Positions 47,701 to 57,094 of a stretch of 64,000 nt of DNA are shown here, in pieces. A program made the translations under genes and the position numbers. The stretch lies in the NCBI GenBank assembly GCA_033853925.1, contig JAWOLC010000076.1, positions 1 through 64,000 on the forward strand. Reading direction: 5' to 3'. The stretch comes from JANXPZ01 sp033853925. Lineage in GTDB: Bacteria > Eisenbacteria > RBG-16-71-46. Every line of letters starts with the position of its first letter. Position 1 is the first letter of the stretch. The notes beneath the pieces are model-generated. The model was given only the letters and a program-made list of their open reading frames with translations. It was not told the origin of the DNA and made no database searches.

Positions 47701-49540
47701 GCAGCGACGCTACCGCGTCCTCGCCACCCTGGCGCTGACGGGCTTCGGCCTGGCGGTGGTGGGGCTCCTCGTGCTCCAGGTCGTGCAGGGGCAGATGTAC
47801 GCGGAGCTGGCCAAGGAGAACCGCGTGCGGCCCGAGGTCTTGAGGGCGCCGCGGGGGGCGATCTACGACCGCCACGGCGAGCTGCTGGCGGACAGCGCGC
47901 CCAGCTTCGCCATCCTCTTCCAGCCCTTCCCGGCCGAGAGCCTCCAGCGCGCTCGCGAGGCCCTGAGCCCGGCATGGCTCGTCCGCGTGGCCGGCCTCGT
48001 GGGGCTGGACACGGTCGAGGTCAGGCGTCGCGTGAACCTGGCGAACGTCACGGGGCAGAGCGCCGTCCTCAGGCGCGACGCCCCCTTCGCCGTGCTCGCG
48101 GGAGTCGAGGAGACCCATGCGGAGCTGCCCGGCATCGAGGTGCAGGTGGAGCCGCTGCGCCACTATCCGTACGGAGTGCTGGCCGCGCACCTGCTCGGCT
48201 ACGCCGGGGAGATCAACGGCCAGGAGCTGGACTCGCTGGCGGCGGGGGGCTACCGGCCGGGCGACCTCATCGGCCGCACGGGGGTGGAGCGGACGTACGA
48301 GGACTACCTGCGCGGCCAGGACGGCGTCGAATACGTCGTGGTGAACGCGCGCGGGCGGCGCGTCTCGACGCTCAAGGAATCGGGAGCGCGAGCCGCGGTC
48401 CCCGGCCAGAACCTGACGCTCACCCTCGACCTCCGCGTCCAGAAGGCCCTCGAGGAGGCCATGGCCGACGTGTCGCGGGGGGCGGCCGTCGTGCTCGACA
48501 CGCGGGACGGAGGCATCCTGGCTCTCGTGAGCCGTCCGGCCTTCGACCCCAACGAATTCTCGCACGGCTTGACGCGCGCCCGCTGGGAGGAGCTGAGCCA
48601 GGGAGGGGCGAACCCGCTCCTGGACCGCGCCATCCAGGGCGTTTATCCGCCCGGGTCCACGTTCAAGATCGTGACCATGAGCGCAGCCCTGGTGCACGGC
48701 CTCGCCGTGCCCGAGACGCGGCTCAATCCCTGTCCGGGGGGGATGAACTACGGGGGGCGCTGGTTCTCCTGCTGGGAGCATCGGGGGCACGGCTCGCTCA
48801 CCCTGGTGGAGGCCCTCCAGCATTCCTGCGATGTCTACTTCTATCAGCTCGGGCTGAGGCTCGGGCTGGGGAACCTCGAGCAGACGGCGCGGGCCTTCGG
48901 CCTGGGCGGCCGCACCGGAGTGGATCTGCCCCAGGAGTCGCGCGGCCTCATTCCGAGCAGCGCCTACTACGACAAGCGCTGGGGAGTCGGGAAGTGGCGG
49001 TCGGGCCTCCTGCTGAATCTGGCCATCGGCCAGGGCGAGCTGCTGATCACCCCGCTGCAGCTCGCCCTGGTCGCCGCCGAGGTGGCCGGCAACGGGCGAG
49101 CCCTGCGGCCGCATCTCGTCGAGCACGTGGGCAGCTCGCGCGGGTATCGCATTCCGCGCCCGCTCCAGAGCGGACTGCCCACGGATGCGAGCACCTGGAG
49201 ACCCGTGCAGGAGGCCATGGAGCGCGTGGTGTCCGCGGGGACCGGCACGGCCGCGCGCGTTCCCGGGGTGCTCGTGGCCGGCAAGACGGGCACGGCGCAG
49301 AATCCCCACGGGCCGGACCACGCGCTCTTCGTCTGTTACGCGCCGGCCGACTCCCCGCGCCTGGCCGTGGCCGTCGTGATCGAGAACGCCGGGCATGGCG
49401 GCAGCATCGCGGCTCCCCGGGCCGGGCAGATGCTGCGGACCCTCTTCTCGCCGGATTCGTTGCGGCGGGTCGGCGGGCGCGTCGTCCGCGACACGGCGGG
49501 CACCGCCGTGATCGACTCGGAGGCCGTGAATGGCGACTAG
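47669..49540 (+). CDS. mrdA: Penicillin-binding protein 2 (elongasome transpeptidase)
   Basis: 623 residues. The start is TTG 47669, chosen because it alone leaves the cytoplasmic tail and the transmembrane helix (about 17-38, LATLALTGFGLAVVGLLVLQVV). The pedestal domain includes RAPRGAIYDRHGELLA. The transpeptidase motifs are S330-T-F-K333, S386-C-D388 and K539-T-G541. It cross-links peptidoglycan during elongation, with RodA. The TTG codon and 32-base overlap with mreD suggest low, coupled translation. Confidence 0.93.
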   Translation: MHPSTPIRELRQRRYRVLATLALTGFGLAVVGLLVLQVVQGQMYAELAKENRVRPEVLRAPRGAIYDRHGELLADSAPSFAILFQPFPAESLQRAREALSPAWLVRVAGLVGLDTVEVRRRVNLANVTGQSAVLRRDAPFAVLAGVEETHAELPGIEVQVEPLRHYPYGVLAAHLLGYAGEINGQELDSLAAGGYRPGDLIGRTGVERTYEDYLRGQDGVEYVVVNARGRRVSTLKESGARAAVPGQNLTLTLDLRVQKALEEAMADVSRGAAVVLDTRDGGILALVSRPAFDPNEFSHGLTRARWEELSQGGANPLLDRAIQGVYPPGSTFKIVTMSAALVHGLAVPETRLNPCPGGMNYGGRWFSCWEHRGHGSLTLVEALQHSCDVYFYQLGLRLGLGNLEQTARAFGLGGRTGVDLPQESRGLIPSSAYYDKRWGVGKWRSGLLLNLAIGQGELLITPLQLALVAAEVAGNGRALRPHLVEHVGSSRGYRIPRPLQSGLPTDASTWRPVQEAMERVVSAGTGTAARVPGVLVAGKTGTAQNPHGPDHALFVCYAPADSPRLAVAVVIENAGHGGSIAAPRAGQMLRTLFSPDSLRRVGGRVVRDTAGTAVIDSEAVNGD

Positions 49541-50774
49541 CTGGCGCCTCAAGTCGCCCGGCCTGGACACGCCGCTGCTCCTTGCGGCCGTCGCGCTGGT
49601 GGTCATCGGACTGCTGACGGTCTACAGCGCGACCTCCGTTCCGGGCGCGCACCAGGGCCTGTGGGCCCGGCAGCTCCTCTGGGCCGTGGTGGCCGCGGGG
49701 CTGGCCTGGATCGTGGCGAGCCTGCACTATCGGGCGTACGACGCCCTGGCCTGGCCGCTCTACGGGATCTCGCTGCTCCTGCTCGCCGCGGTGCTCGTCA
49801 TGGGCTCGAGCGCCTACGGCGCCAAGCGCTGGCTCGAGCTCGGGCCGCTCCGCTTCCAGCCTTCCGAGATCGCCAAGGTGGCGACCATTCTCGTGCTCGC
49901 CCGCTACTTCGACCAGGAGAAGCTGGACCTGCGGCGCTTCACGCGCTGGTTCCCCGCCCTGCTGATCACGGTCGTGCCCTTCGCCCTGGTGGTCAAGGAG
50001 CCCGACCTCGGCACGTCGCTCTCCTTTCCCATCATCCTCGTGGTCATGTACTACTGGGCGGGCATGCCGGCGAGCCGCCTGCTCCTCGGCCTCTCCCCGC
50101 TGGTGCAGGCCGTGCTCTTCCTCGTCACGAAGTCGCAGGGGTGGGCCGGAGGGCTGGCCCTGACCCTGATGCTGCTCTGCTGGGCGCTGGGCCGGCCGCG
50201 GCCGCGCTTCCTGGCGATGGTCTCCCTGCTGCTCCTGAACGCCGCCGTGTTCGTGGCCGTGCCCCGGATCTCGAACCACCTCGCCGACTACCAGATGCGG
50301 CGCATCGAGACCTTCCTGAATCCGGGCAGCGACCCCTACCACGCCGGTTATCAGGTCCTGCAGTCGCGCATCGCCATCGGCTCGGGAGGCATCACCGGCA
50401 CGGGTTACCTGCGCGGCACGCAGAAGGCTCTCGCCTTCCTGCCCATGCGTCACACCGACTTCATCTTCTCGGTGGTGGGCGAGGAGTGGGGGCTGCTGGG
50501 GACCCTGACGGTGGTGGTACTCTACGCGTTGCTCGTGCTGCGCGGCTTCCGCCTGGCCCTGGTGGCGCGCAGCCGGTTCGCGAGCCTCCTGGCCGTGGGG
50601 ATCGTCTCGGCCCTCTTCTATCACGTCATGGTGAACATCCTGATGACGATCGGCTGGGCGCCCGTCACGGGCCTGCCGCTGCCCCTCATCTCCTACGGGG
50701 GCACCGCGCTGGTGGCGAACGGCATCCAGATCGGCCTCCTCCAGAACGTGGCCCTGCGGCGCTCGGAGCTCTGA
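49530..50774 (+). CDS. rodA: Peptidoglycan glycosyltransferase RodA
   Basis: 414 residues with about ten transmembrane segments. SEDS signatures are LGPLRFQPSEIAKVA, PDLGTSL, ALAFLPMRHTDFIFSVVGEEWGLLG and GLPLPLISYGG. It polymerises lipid II with PBP2. It overlaps mrdA by 11 bases, and lgt follows after one base. Confidence 0.95.
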   Translation: MATSWRLKSPGLDTPLLLAAVALVVIGLLTVYSATSVPGAHQGLWARQLLWAVVAAGLAWIVASLHYRAYDALAWPLYGISLLLLAAVLVMGSSAYGAKRWLELGPLRFQPSEIAKVATILVLARYFDQEKLDLRRFTRWFPALLITVVPFALVVKEPDLGTSLSFPIILVVMYYWAGMPASRLLLGLSPLVQAVLFLVTKSQGWAGGLALTLMLLCWALGRPRPRFLAMVSLLLLNAAVFVAVPRISNHLADYQMRRIETFLNPGSDPYHAGYQVLQSRIAIGSGGITGTGYLRGTQKALAFLPMRHTDFIFSVVGEEWGLLGTLTVVVLYALLVLRGFRLALVARSRFASLLAVGIVSALFYHVMVNILMTIGWAPVTGLPLPLISYGGTALVANGIQIGLLQNVALRRSEL

Positions 50775-50775
50775 C

Positions 50776-51582
50776 GTGCACCCCGACATCCTGCGCTGGG
50801 GCATCGTGCACGTCACCTCGTACGGCCTCATGCTGGACGTCGCCTTCCTGGTGGGGACGTGGCTGGCCCTGCGCGAAGCTCGGCGGATGGGCCTGGACGA
50901 GGATCGCCTGGTGAGCGTGATCCTCCTGACCCTCGTGGGCTCGATCCTGGGCGCCCGCGCGCTCTACGTCATGGAGCACCTGCGGGACTTCCGCGGCGCC
51001 TATCTGAGCGTGCTCGCGCTCTGGCAGGGGGGCCTCACGCTCTACGGCGGCATCGCCGCGGGCACGCTCGTCGGCTTGGTCGCCGCGCGCCGCCTGGGCC
51101 TGCCGATGTGGCGGACGGCCGACGCGCTGACTCCGTCCCTGGTGCTGGGCACGGCCTTCGGGCGCGTCGGCTGCTTCCTGAACGGTTGCTGCTACGGCCG
51201 GCCGACCAGGCTGCCCTGGGGCGTCGTCTTCCCGCCGGGCTCCTTCGCCAGCCTGGAGTTCGGCCCCGTGCCCGTTCATCCCTCGCAGCTCTACTTCGCC
51301 GCGACCGGTCTCGGCCTCTTCCTGCTGGCCTGGGTCCTTCGCCGCCGCACGCGCGTGCCGGGCGTGCTCTTCTGGGGGATGATCGCCGTCTTCGCCCTCG
51401 TGCGGATCCCCCTGGACGAGACCCGCACGTACGAGACCCAGGCGACGGTTCTCTCCCTGGGATCGTTGCCCGTCACCGAGAGCCAGATCACGAGCGTGGC
51501 GCTCATCCTCTTCTCCCTGCTGATGATCCTGCGCTTGCGCCGCGAGGCCCGGGCAGAGGTTCCCGCGACCGTCTCGTCATGA
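50776..51582 (+). CDS. lgt: Prolipoprotein diacylglyceryl transferase
   Basis: 268 residues from GTG 50776. Transfers diacylglyceryl from phosphatidylglycerol to the lipobox Cys. Seven hydrophobic segments, the Lgt signature region GRVGCFLNGCCYGRPT and PVHPSQLY are all present. It serves the lipoproteins seen in this window. aroE overlaps its stop as ATGA. Confidence 0.93.
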   Translation: MHPDILRWGIVHVTSYGLMLDVAFLVGTWLALREARRMGLDEDRLVSVILLTLVGSILGARALYVMEHLRDFRGAYLSVLALWQGGLTLYGGIAAGTLVGLVAARRLGLPMWRTADALTPSLVLGTAFGRVGCFLNGCCYGRPTRLPWGVVFPPGSFASLEFGPVPVHPSQLYFAATGLGLFLLAWVLRRRTRVPGVLFWGMIAVFALVRIPLDETRTYETQATVLSLGSLPVTESQITSVALILFSLLMILRLRREARAEVPATVSS

Positions 51583-52385
51583 GCGCGACCGTGAGGCTGG
51601 CCGTGCTCGGTGAGCCGCTGGCCTTCACGCTCTCGCCCGTGCTCCACCAGGCCGGCCTCGAGGCCCTGGGCGTGAGGGGAGAGTCGCGGGCGCTGCGCAC
51701 GGGCCAGGCGGATCTGGGCGAGCGCCTGCGCACGCTGGCCGCCGCAGGCTTCCGGGGAGTGAACGTGACCCAGCCGCTCAAGGCGGCTGTCCTCGATCTG
51801 CTGCCGCGTGTGGCCGAGGAGGCGCGCCGGGCTCGCTCGGTGAACACCGTGGGCTTCGAGCCGGATGGCTGGTGGGGCGCGAGCACGGATGGCCCCGGGT
51901 TCCTGGATCTGCTGGAGGATCTGGGGGAGACGCGGCGGCTGGAGCGGACGCACCTGCTGGGGGCCGGGGGGGCCGCCCGCAGCCTGGCCGTGTCGCTGGC
52001 GGCGGCCGGCGCGGAGATCACCGCGAGCGCGCGCGACGTGGGGCGAGCGACGTCGGCATGGCGGGAGGTGGCTCCCGCGCGCTTCGTGGCCTGGCGCTCG
52101 GCCGGCGAGCGCCAGGCGCTGCAGCGGGCGACCTTGCTGGTGAACTGCACGCCCCTCGCCGATGAGCCGGCGCCGCTGGCGGATCTCGGGCCCGACACGT
52201 TGATCGTGGACCTGGTGTACGGGCCACGGCTGACGGACTGGGTGGTCCGGGCCCGCGCCTGCGGCATCCCGGCCTGGGACGGGCTCGGGCTCCTCGTCTT
52301 CCAGGCGCGCCGCTCGCTGGCCCTGTGGACGGGACAGGACGTGCCCGTGGAGGCGCTGGCGCGGGCCGTGGGCTGGCCGCGATGA
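51579..52385 (+). CDS. aroE: Shikimate dehydrogenase
   Basis: 268 residues, the usual length. Reduces 3-dehydroshikimate with NADPH. Motifs: FTLSPVLHQ (substrate site), NVTQPLK with the catalytic Lys, STDGPGF, the nucleotide loop LLGAGGAARSLA, and the C-terminal DGLGLLVFQARRS. The start overlaps lgt as ATGA, and comF overlaps the stop as ATGA. Confidence 0.92.
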   Translation: MSATVRLAVLGEPLAFTLSPVLHQAGLEALGVRGESRALRTGQADLGERLRTLAAAGFRGVNVTQPLKAAVLDLLPRVAEEARRARSVNTVGFEPDGWWGASTDGPGFLDLLEDLGETRRLERTHLLGAGGAARSLAVSLAAAGAEITASARDVGRATSAWREVAPARFVAWRSAGERQALQRATLLVNCTPLADEPAPLADLGPDTLIVDLVYGPRLTDWVVRARACGIPAWDGLGLLVFQARRSLALWTGQDVPVEALARAVGWPR

Positions 52386-53086
52386 GGCTGCGCTCCCTCG
52401 GGTGCGCCCTGGGCAGGGCCCTCGGGAACCTCGAGGCCTTCGCGCTGCCCCAGCGCTGCCCCGGATGCGGGGCTCCGGCAGAGCCGGCCACCCTGCTGTG
52501 TGCGGCGTGCTTCGCCGCGATTCCCCCGATCTCCTTTGCCGTGTGCGCGCGCTGTCTGGTCCGCGACCTCGAGCCCGTGGGCTGCCGACGCCATCCCGAG
52601 GCCGTGGTATGGCCGGCGTTGGTCTACGACGAGGCGGCGACCCTGCTCGTGCACGCGCTCAAGTACGCGGGGCGCCCGGGTCTGGCCGCGGCGCTCTCCC
52701 GGCGGCTGGCGGAGGCGCTTCCCCGGGTCCTGGAGGCCGACCTGGTCACGGCCGTGCCACTGCACCCGGCGCGCCGGCGGGAGCGGGGCTACAATCAGGC
52801 CTGGTTGCTGGCCTCCGGCCTGGCGAGCCACCTGGGCGTGCCCGCGCTCGAGGACGCGCTCGTGCGCGTGCGGGCCACCCCGGCTCAGGCGCGGCTCGAC
52901 CCGCGCCAGCGGCGGCGCAACCTGGCCGGGGCGTTCCGCGTCCCCGAGCCGCGGCGCCTGCGGAACCGGCGCCTGCTCGTCGTGGACGACGTGCTCACGA
53001 CCGGCGCCACCATGGAGGCCTGCCTCGAGGCGCTGGCCGAGGCAGGAGCGCGACCGGTCGGGGCCGTGTTAGCCTGGGCCCAGTAG
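52382..53086 (+). CDS. comF: ComF-family phosphoribosyltransferase-like protein
   Basis: 234 residues. An N-terminal zinc ribbon has CPGCG...CAAC and CARC. The phosphoribosyl-transferase fold carries LVTAVPLHPARRRERGYNQA and the PRPP loop VVDDVLTTGATMEAC. ComF aids DNA uptake in competent bacteria, but the family is found widely and its role here is inferred. cbiM begins immediately after its stop. Confidence 0.88.
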   Translation: MRLRSLGCALGRALGNLEAFALPQRCPGCGAPAEPATLLCAACFAAIPPISFAVCARCLVRDLEPVGCRRHPEAVVWPALVYDEAATLLVHALKYAGRPGLAAALSRRLAEALPRVLEADLVTAVPLHPARRRERGYNQAWLLASGLASHLGVPALEDALVRVRATPAQARLDPRQRRRNLAGAFRVPEPRRLRNRRLLVVDDVLTTGATMEACLEALAEAGARPVGAVLAWAQ

Positions 53087-53740
53087 ATGTCTCACCTCCA
53101 CATACCTGACGGCGTGCTGCCGGTCGCGGTCTGGGCCCCCGGGCTCCTGGCCGCGCTGCTCCTCCTCGGGCTGAGCGCGCGCTCCCTGCGCCGCGCCTCG
53201 CGCCAGAGCGTGGCGTATCAGGGCGCGCTCGGAGCCCTGGTCCTGGCGGCGATGGCCATCGAGGTGCCGCTCGGTCCCCTCGAGTACCACCTCACCCTCG
53301 TGGGTCCGGTGGGCGTGCTCCTCGGGCCCGCGGCCATCTTCCAGGTCGTCTTCGTGGCCAGCGCGATCCTGGCGCTGGTCGGGCACGGCGGGCTCACGGT
53401 CGTGGGACTCAATGCGCTGGTGCTGGGCGCGGGCGGGGCGCTGGCCCGCCCCCTCTACTCGCTCCTGGCCCGGCGGCTGCCGGCGGCGGGCTCGATGGCG
53501 GGCGCCACCGCGGTGGCCCAGGCGGTCTCGGGGGCCCTGTGGCTGGCGGTGGTGGCTCTCGGGCTGCGGCTGAGCGCCGCGAGCGCGGCGCGGCTCGGCT
53601 GGGTGGCGGGACTCGCCCTGCCCATGTGGCTCGTGGGCATCCTCGTCGAATCGGCCGTGGCCTTCGGCATCGCTCGCTTCATCGCCCGAGTGCGGCCGGA
53701 CCTGCTCCCGGCCGAGGCGGGCCATGGAGCCGCGCCGTGA
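53087..53740 (+). CDS. cbiM: Cobalt/nickel ECF transporter S component CbiM
   Basis: 217 residues, ATG directly after the comF stop. The N-terminal HIPDGVL is the metal-binding hallmark of CbiM/NikM. About six membrane segments follow, with VGPVGVLLGPAAIFQVVFV. It binds Co or Ni with the T and A components encoded next. No CbiN gene is present. Confidence 0.9.
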   Translation: MSHLHIPDGVLPVAVWAPGLLAALLLLGLSARSLRRASRQSVAYQGALGALVLAAMAIEVPLGPLEYHLTLVGPVGVLLGPAAIFQVVFVASAILALVGHGGLTVVGLNALVLGAGGALARPLYSLLARRLPAAGSMAGATAVAQAVSGALWLAVVALGLRLSAASAARLGWVAGLALPMWLVGILVESAVAFGIARFIARVRPDLLPAEAGHGAAP

Positions 53741-54456
53741 TCAACGCCCTGGCTCGGATCGACCAGGCGGCGAGCGCCGGGCACACCGTCTGGCACAGGG
53801 CCAGCGCCCTGTCCAAGATGCTGCTCGCCGCCGCGCTGGTGCTGCTCGCCGTCTTCGCGCCATCGGTCCGGCTCCTCCTCTGTCTCTACGGCATGACCTG
53901 GGTTCTCGCCCTCACGAGCCGGCTCCCCTGGCAGTTGGCGCTGGTCGCCTCCGGCTACCCTCTCGCATTCTCGCTCCTCTTCCTGTTGGCGCGCTGGGAC
54001 GGCACCATGGCGACACCCGCCCGCCTGATCGTGCGCCCCCTCACGGCGAGCCTCGCCGCCGTCTGGCTCGTGGGCACGACGCCCTATCCCGACCTCTTCG
54101 CGCCGCTCTCCCGCATCTTGCCGCGCAGCGTGGGGGACGGGCTCTTCCTGACCTACCGGGCGCTCTTCGAGCTGATGGAGCGCATGGGCGGCCTGTGGCG
54201 CGCGCTGCGCCTCCGCGGGGGCACGAGCGGTCCCGCGCGCCGGCGGCTGGGGCTGGCCGGCGAGGGCTTCGCGGCCATGGTGCTGTACGGCTCCGAGCGC
54301 AGCCAGCGGCTCTACGCCACCATGCTCCTGCGCGGCCACAACGGGCGCATCTGCGGCTGCCGCCACTACGCGGACTGGACGCGCGCCGACCTGCTCGTGG
54401 CGGCTGCCGGGTTGGCGGTGGCCGCGGGCGCCGTGCTGCTCTGGAGGCTGCCATGA
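53737..54456 (+). CDS. cbiQ: ECF transporter T component CbiQ
   Basis: 239 residues from GTG 53737, overlapping the cbiM stop as GTGA. About five membrane segments surround the coupling motifs. The C-terminal part has ERSQRLYATMLLRGHNGR, the second coupling helix with an Arg-Gly pair. It links CbiM to the CbiO ATPase. Confidence 0.88.
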   Translation: MINALARIDQAASAGHTVWHRASALSKMLLAAALVLLAVFAPSVRLLLCLYGMTWVLALTSRLPWQLALVASGYPLAFSLLFLLARWDGTMATPARLIVRPLTASLAAVWLVGTTPYPDLFAPLSRILPRSVGDGLFLTYRALFELMERMGGLWRALRLRGGTSGPARRRLGLAGEGFAAMVLYGSERSQRLYATMLLRGHNGRICGCRHYADWTRADLLVAAAGLAVAAGAVLLWRLP

Positions 54457-55394
54457 GCGAGCCGGTGGTCCGCGTCTCCTGCGTGCGCCACACCTACCCC
54501 GACCGCACGCAGGTCCATCTGTGTGGTCTCGAGTTCCTGGTTCGCCGCGGCGAGCGCGTGGTCGTGGTGGGACCCAACGGCTCGGGCAAGACGACGCTGC
54601 TCTTCCACATCCTGGGCCTGCTCGAGCCGCAGGAGGGCGAGGTGATGGTCTTCGGCGTGAACCCCGCCCGCCACTTCAACCACGTTCGCGAGCGCATCGG
54701 GGTGCTCATGCAGAACGTGGACGAGCAGATCATCGCTCCCACGGTGTGGGACGACGTGTCGTTCTCCCCGCGGAGCTCCGGCTACGACGACGCCGAAGTC
54801 GAGCGCCTGGTGAGCGCGGCGCTCGCGCGCACCGGCATCGCCCACCTCAGGCACAAGGTCTGCCACCATCTCTCGGGCGGCGAGAAGCGAAAGGTGGCCC
54901 TGGCCGGCGCCCTGGTGCTCGAGCCGGAACTGCTGGTGCTCGACGAGCCCTTCGAGGGCCTCGACCCCACGTCGCGCAGCGACCTGGTGGAGCTGCTGAA
55001 TCGCCTGCACCGCGACCAGGGCGTCACCCTGGTCATGGCCACCCACGACATCAACGTCGTGCCGGCCATGGCCGACATGGTCTACGTGCTCGTCGGCGGG
55101 GGAGAGATCGTGGCGCAGGGGCCGCCGCGGGACATCTTCCGGGATCCGAGCCTCCTGCGGCGCAGCAACGTCGAGCCTCCCGTCCTGGCCGAGCTCTTCC
55201 AGCGCCTCGAGCATCAGGGGCTCTCCCTGGGCCGGCCGCTCACGCTGGAGGAGGCGGCGCGGGCGATCCTGGACTGCGCCGGATCCCGCGCCGCCCCGGC
55301 GGACGGCGGGCGGCCGGGTCTCGAGCCCTCCGGCGAGGCGTTGCCCGGCCCCGTGACCGAGTCGCGTCCGGGACGCGGGACGAGCGGCTCGTGA
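54453..55394 (+). CDS. cbiO: ECF transporter ATPase CbiO
   Basis: 313 residues. Walker A GPNGSGKTT at 40-48, Q loop MQNVDEQI, signature LSGGEKRKVALAGAL, Walker B LLVLDEPFEGLDP and switch His in ATHD. About 40 extra residues at the C-terminus are Pro/Gly-rich. It overlaps cbiQ as ATGA and rarA as GTGA. Confidence 0.92.
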   Translation: MSEPVVRVSCVRHTYPDRTQVHLCGLEFLVRRGERVVVVGPNGSGKTTLLFHILGLLEPQEGEVMVFGVNPARHFNHVRERIGVLMQNVDEQIIAPTVWDDVSFSPRSSGYDDAEVERLVSAALARTGIAHLRHKVCHHLSGGEKRKVALAGALVLEPELLVLDEPFEGLDPTSRSDLVELLNRLHRDQGVTLVMATHDINVVPAMADMVYVLVGGGEIVAQGPPRDIFRDPSLLRRSNVEPPVLAELFQRLEHQGLSLGRPLTLEEAARAILDCAGSRAAPADGGRPGLEPSGEALPGPVTESRPGRGTSGS

Positions 55395-56779
55395 GCGGCG
55401 ACCTCTTCGGCGGCGCGCCGCCTCCGGGCTCGGGCGGCGAGCGCGGAGAGGGCGGCGGCAGCGCGGCTGGGCGCGGCGCCCCGCTCGCCGATCGCATGCG
55501 GCCGCGAAGCTTCGACGAGCTGCTCGGCCAGCCGCAGCTCTTCGAGCCCGGCTCGCCGCTGGCCTTGATGCGCGAGGGCCGGCACCTCTCCTCGATCATC
55601 CTCTGGGGACCGCCCGGCTCGGGGAAGACCACGATCGCCCGGCTCATCGCCGCCACGGCGGGCGTTCCCTTCGTGGGCTTCAGCGCCGTGCTCTCGGGCG
55701 TGAAGGAGGTCAAGGAGACCATGCAGCGCGCCGCCCTCGAGCGCCGCCGCTCGGGTCGGCCCACGATCCTCTTCGTGGACGAGATCCACCGCTTCAATCG
55801 CGCCCAGCAGGACGCGTTTCTCTCCCATGTCGAGAAGGGGGACATCGTCCTCATCGGGGCCACCACCGAGAATCCTTCCTTCGAGGTGAACGCGGCGCTG
55901 CTCTCGCGCGCGCGGGTCGTCGTCCTGAAGGAGCTGGCGCCCGCCGACCTCGTCACGCTGCTCGCGCGCGCCCTGGCCGATCGCGAGCGCGGCCTCCCGG
56001 CGAGCTTCGAGGTGGAGCCGGGAGCGATGGAGCTGATGGCGCAGAGCGCGGACGGGGACGCCCGCCGGGCGCTGAACACGCTGGAGCTGGCCGCGGCCTC
56101 GGTGCGCCCGGCGCGCCCGGGTGCCCCCGGCCGCATCACCGTCGAGGCGGTCCAGCAGGCGCTGGCGCGCCGGCACCTGCGCTACGATCGCGCCGGGGAA
56201 GAGCACTACAACCTGATCTCGGCGCTGCACAAGTCCCTGCGGGACTCGGATCCGCACGCGGGACTCTACTGGCTGGCGCGCATGCTGGCGGCGGGCGAGG
56301 ATCCGCTCTACGTGGCGCGCCGGCTCGTCCGCTTCGCCAGCGAGGACGTCGGGAACGCCGCCCCCCAGGCGCTGCCCCTGGCGGTGGCGGCGTTCCAGGC
56401 CTATCACCAGCTCGGGACGCCCGAAGGCGAGCTGGCCATTGCCCAGTGCGCCGTCTACCTCGCCACGGCGCCGAAGAGCAACGCCGTCTACGTGGGCTTC
56501 CAGAAGGCGGAGGCGGAGGTGGAGGAGAGCGGCAGCCTGCCGCCGCCCCTGGTGATCCGCAACGCCCCGACCCGCCTGATGAAGGACCTCGGCTATGGGA
56601 AGGGCTACCGCTACGCCCACGACGAGGAAGGCGGGATCGCCGACCAGCAGCACCTCCCCGACGAGCTGGGGGGAAGGCGCTACTACGAGCCCACGGACTC
56701 GGGCTACGAGGCGGAGATCGCCAAGCGCATGAAGGCCTGGGAGAGGCTGCTCGAGGGAAAGCGCAAGGCGAAGGGGTGA
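55391..56779 (+). CDS. rarA: Replication-associated recombination ATPase RarA
   Basis: 462 residues from GTG 55391. Walker A GPPGSGKTT at 73-81, Walker B ILFVDEIHRFN and sensor 1 GATTENPSFE identify the MgsA/RarA family. The C-terminal helical domain has YNLISALHKSLRDSDPHAGLYWL and YVGFQKAEAEV. It acts at stalled forks with SSB. The start overlaps the cbiO stop by 4 bases. Confidence 0.94.
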   Translation: MSGDLFGGAPPPGSGGERGEGGGSAAGRGAPLADRMRPRSFDELLGQPQLFEPGSPLALMREGRHLSSIILWGPPGSGKTTIARLIAATAGVPFVGFSAVLSGVKEVKETMQRAALERRRSGRPTILFVDEIHRFNRAQQDAFLSHVEKGDIVLIGATTENPSFEVNAALLSRARVVVLKELAPADLVTLLARALADRERGLPASFEVEPGAMELMAQSADGDARRALNTLELAAASVRPARPGAPGRITVEAVQQALARRHLRYDRAGEEHYNLISALHKSLRDSDPHAGLYWLARMLAAGEDPLYVARRLVRFASEDVGNAAPQALPLAVAAFQAYHQLGTPEGELAIAQCAVYLATAPKSNAVYVGFQKAEAEVEESGSLPPPLVIRNAPTRLMKDLGYGKGYRYAHDEEGGIADQQHLPDELGGRRYYEPTDSGYEAEIAKRMKAWERLLEGKRKAKG

Positions 56780-57094
56780 AGGTCCTCAGCGGGGATCCGG
56801 GCGCGGCCCCGGGGCGCCGGCCCGCGGGCGGAGTGATCCTGGCTCGCCCCGTGCCCTGGCGCATCTATCCTCTGTGAAGTTCGCCATGGCGAGGCCGAGC
56901 CGCTTGACTCACCGGAGCACGAAACCTAATCTAACCCGTTCTTGTCCAGCCCACTAGCGCGCCAGGGCCTCCGGACCTACTCTTGGACCGCTCGCCGGGA
57001 ACGGGGAGCCCGAGCGCCCGCGGGCTCGTGCCGTCCCCAGCGGACGCCGACGCCTCGGGACATCGCGGCGCGTCTTTGGAGATCGACCATCCAC
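56780..57094. other. Intergenic region (315 bases) before mrp
   Basis: It contains one clear promoter (56904-56932). The stretch 56790-56880 is GC-rich with imperfect inverted repeats but no stem good enough to call a terminator. No gene is visible. Confidence 0.5.
56904..56932 (+). promoter_or_regulatory. Promoter of the mrp operon
   Basis: TTGACT at 56904-56909, a 17-base spacer and TAATCT at 56927-56932. The -10 box is the same as in the promoter at 31050. The leader would be about 155 bases. Confidence 0.6.
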
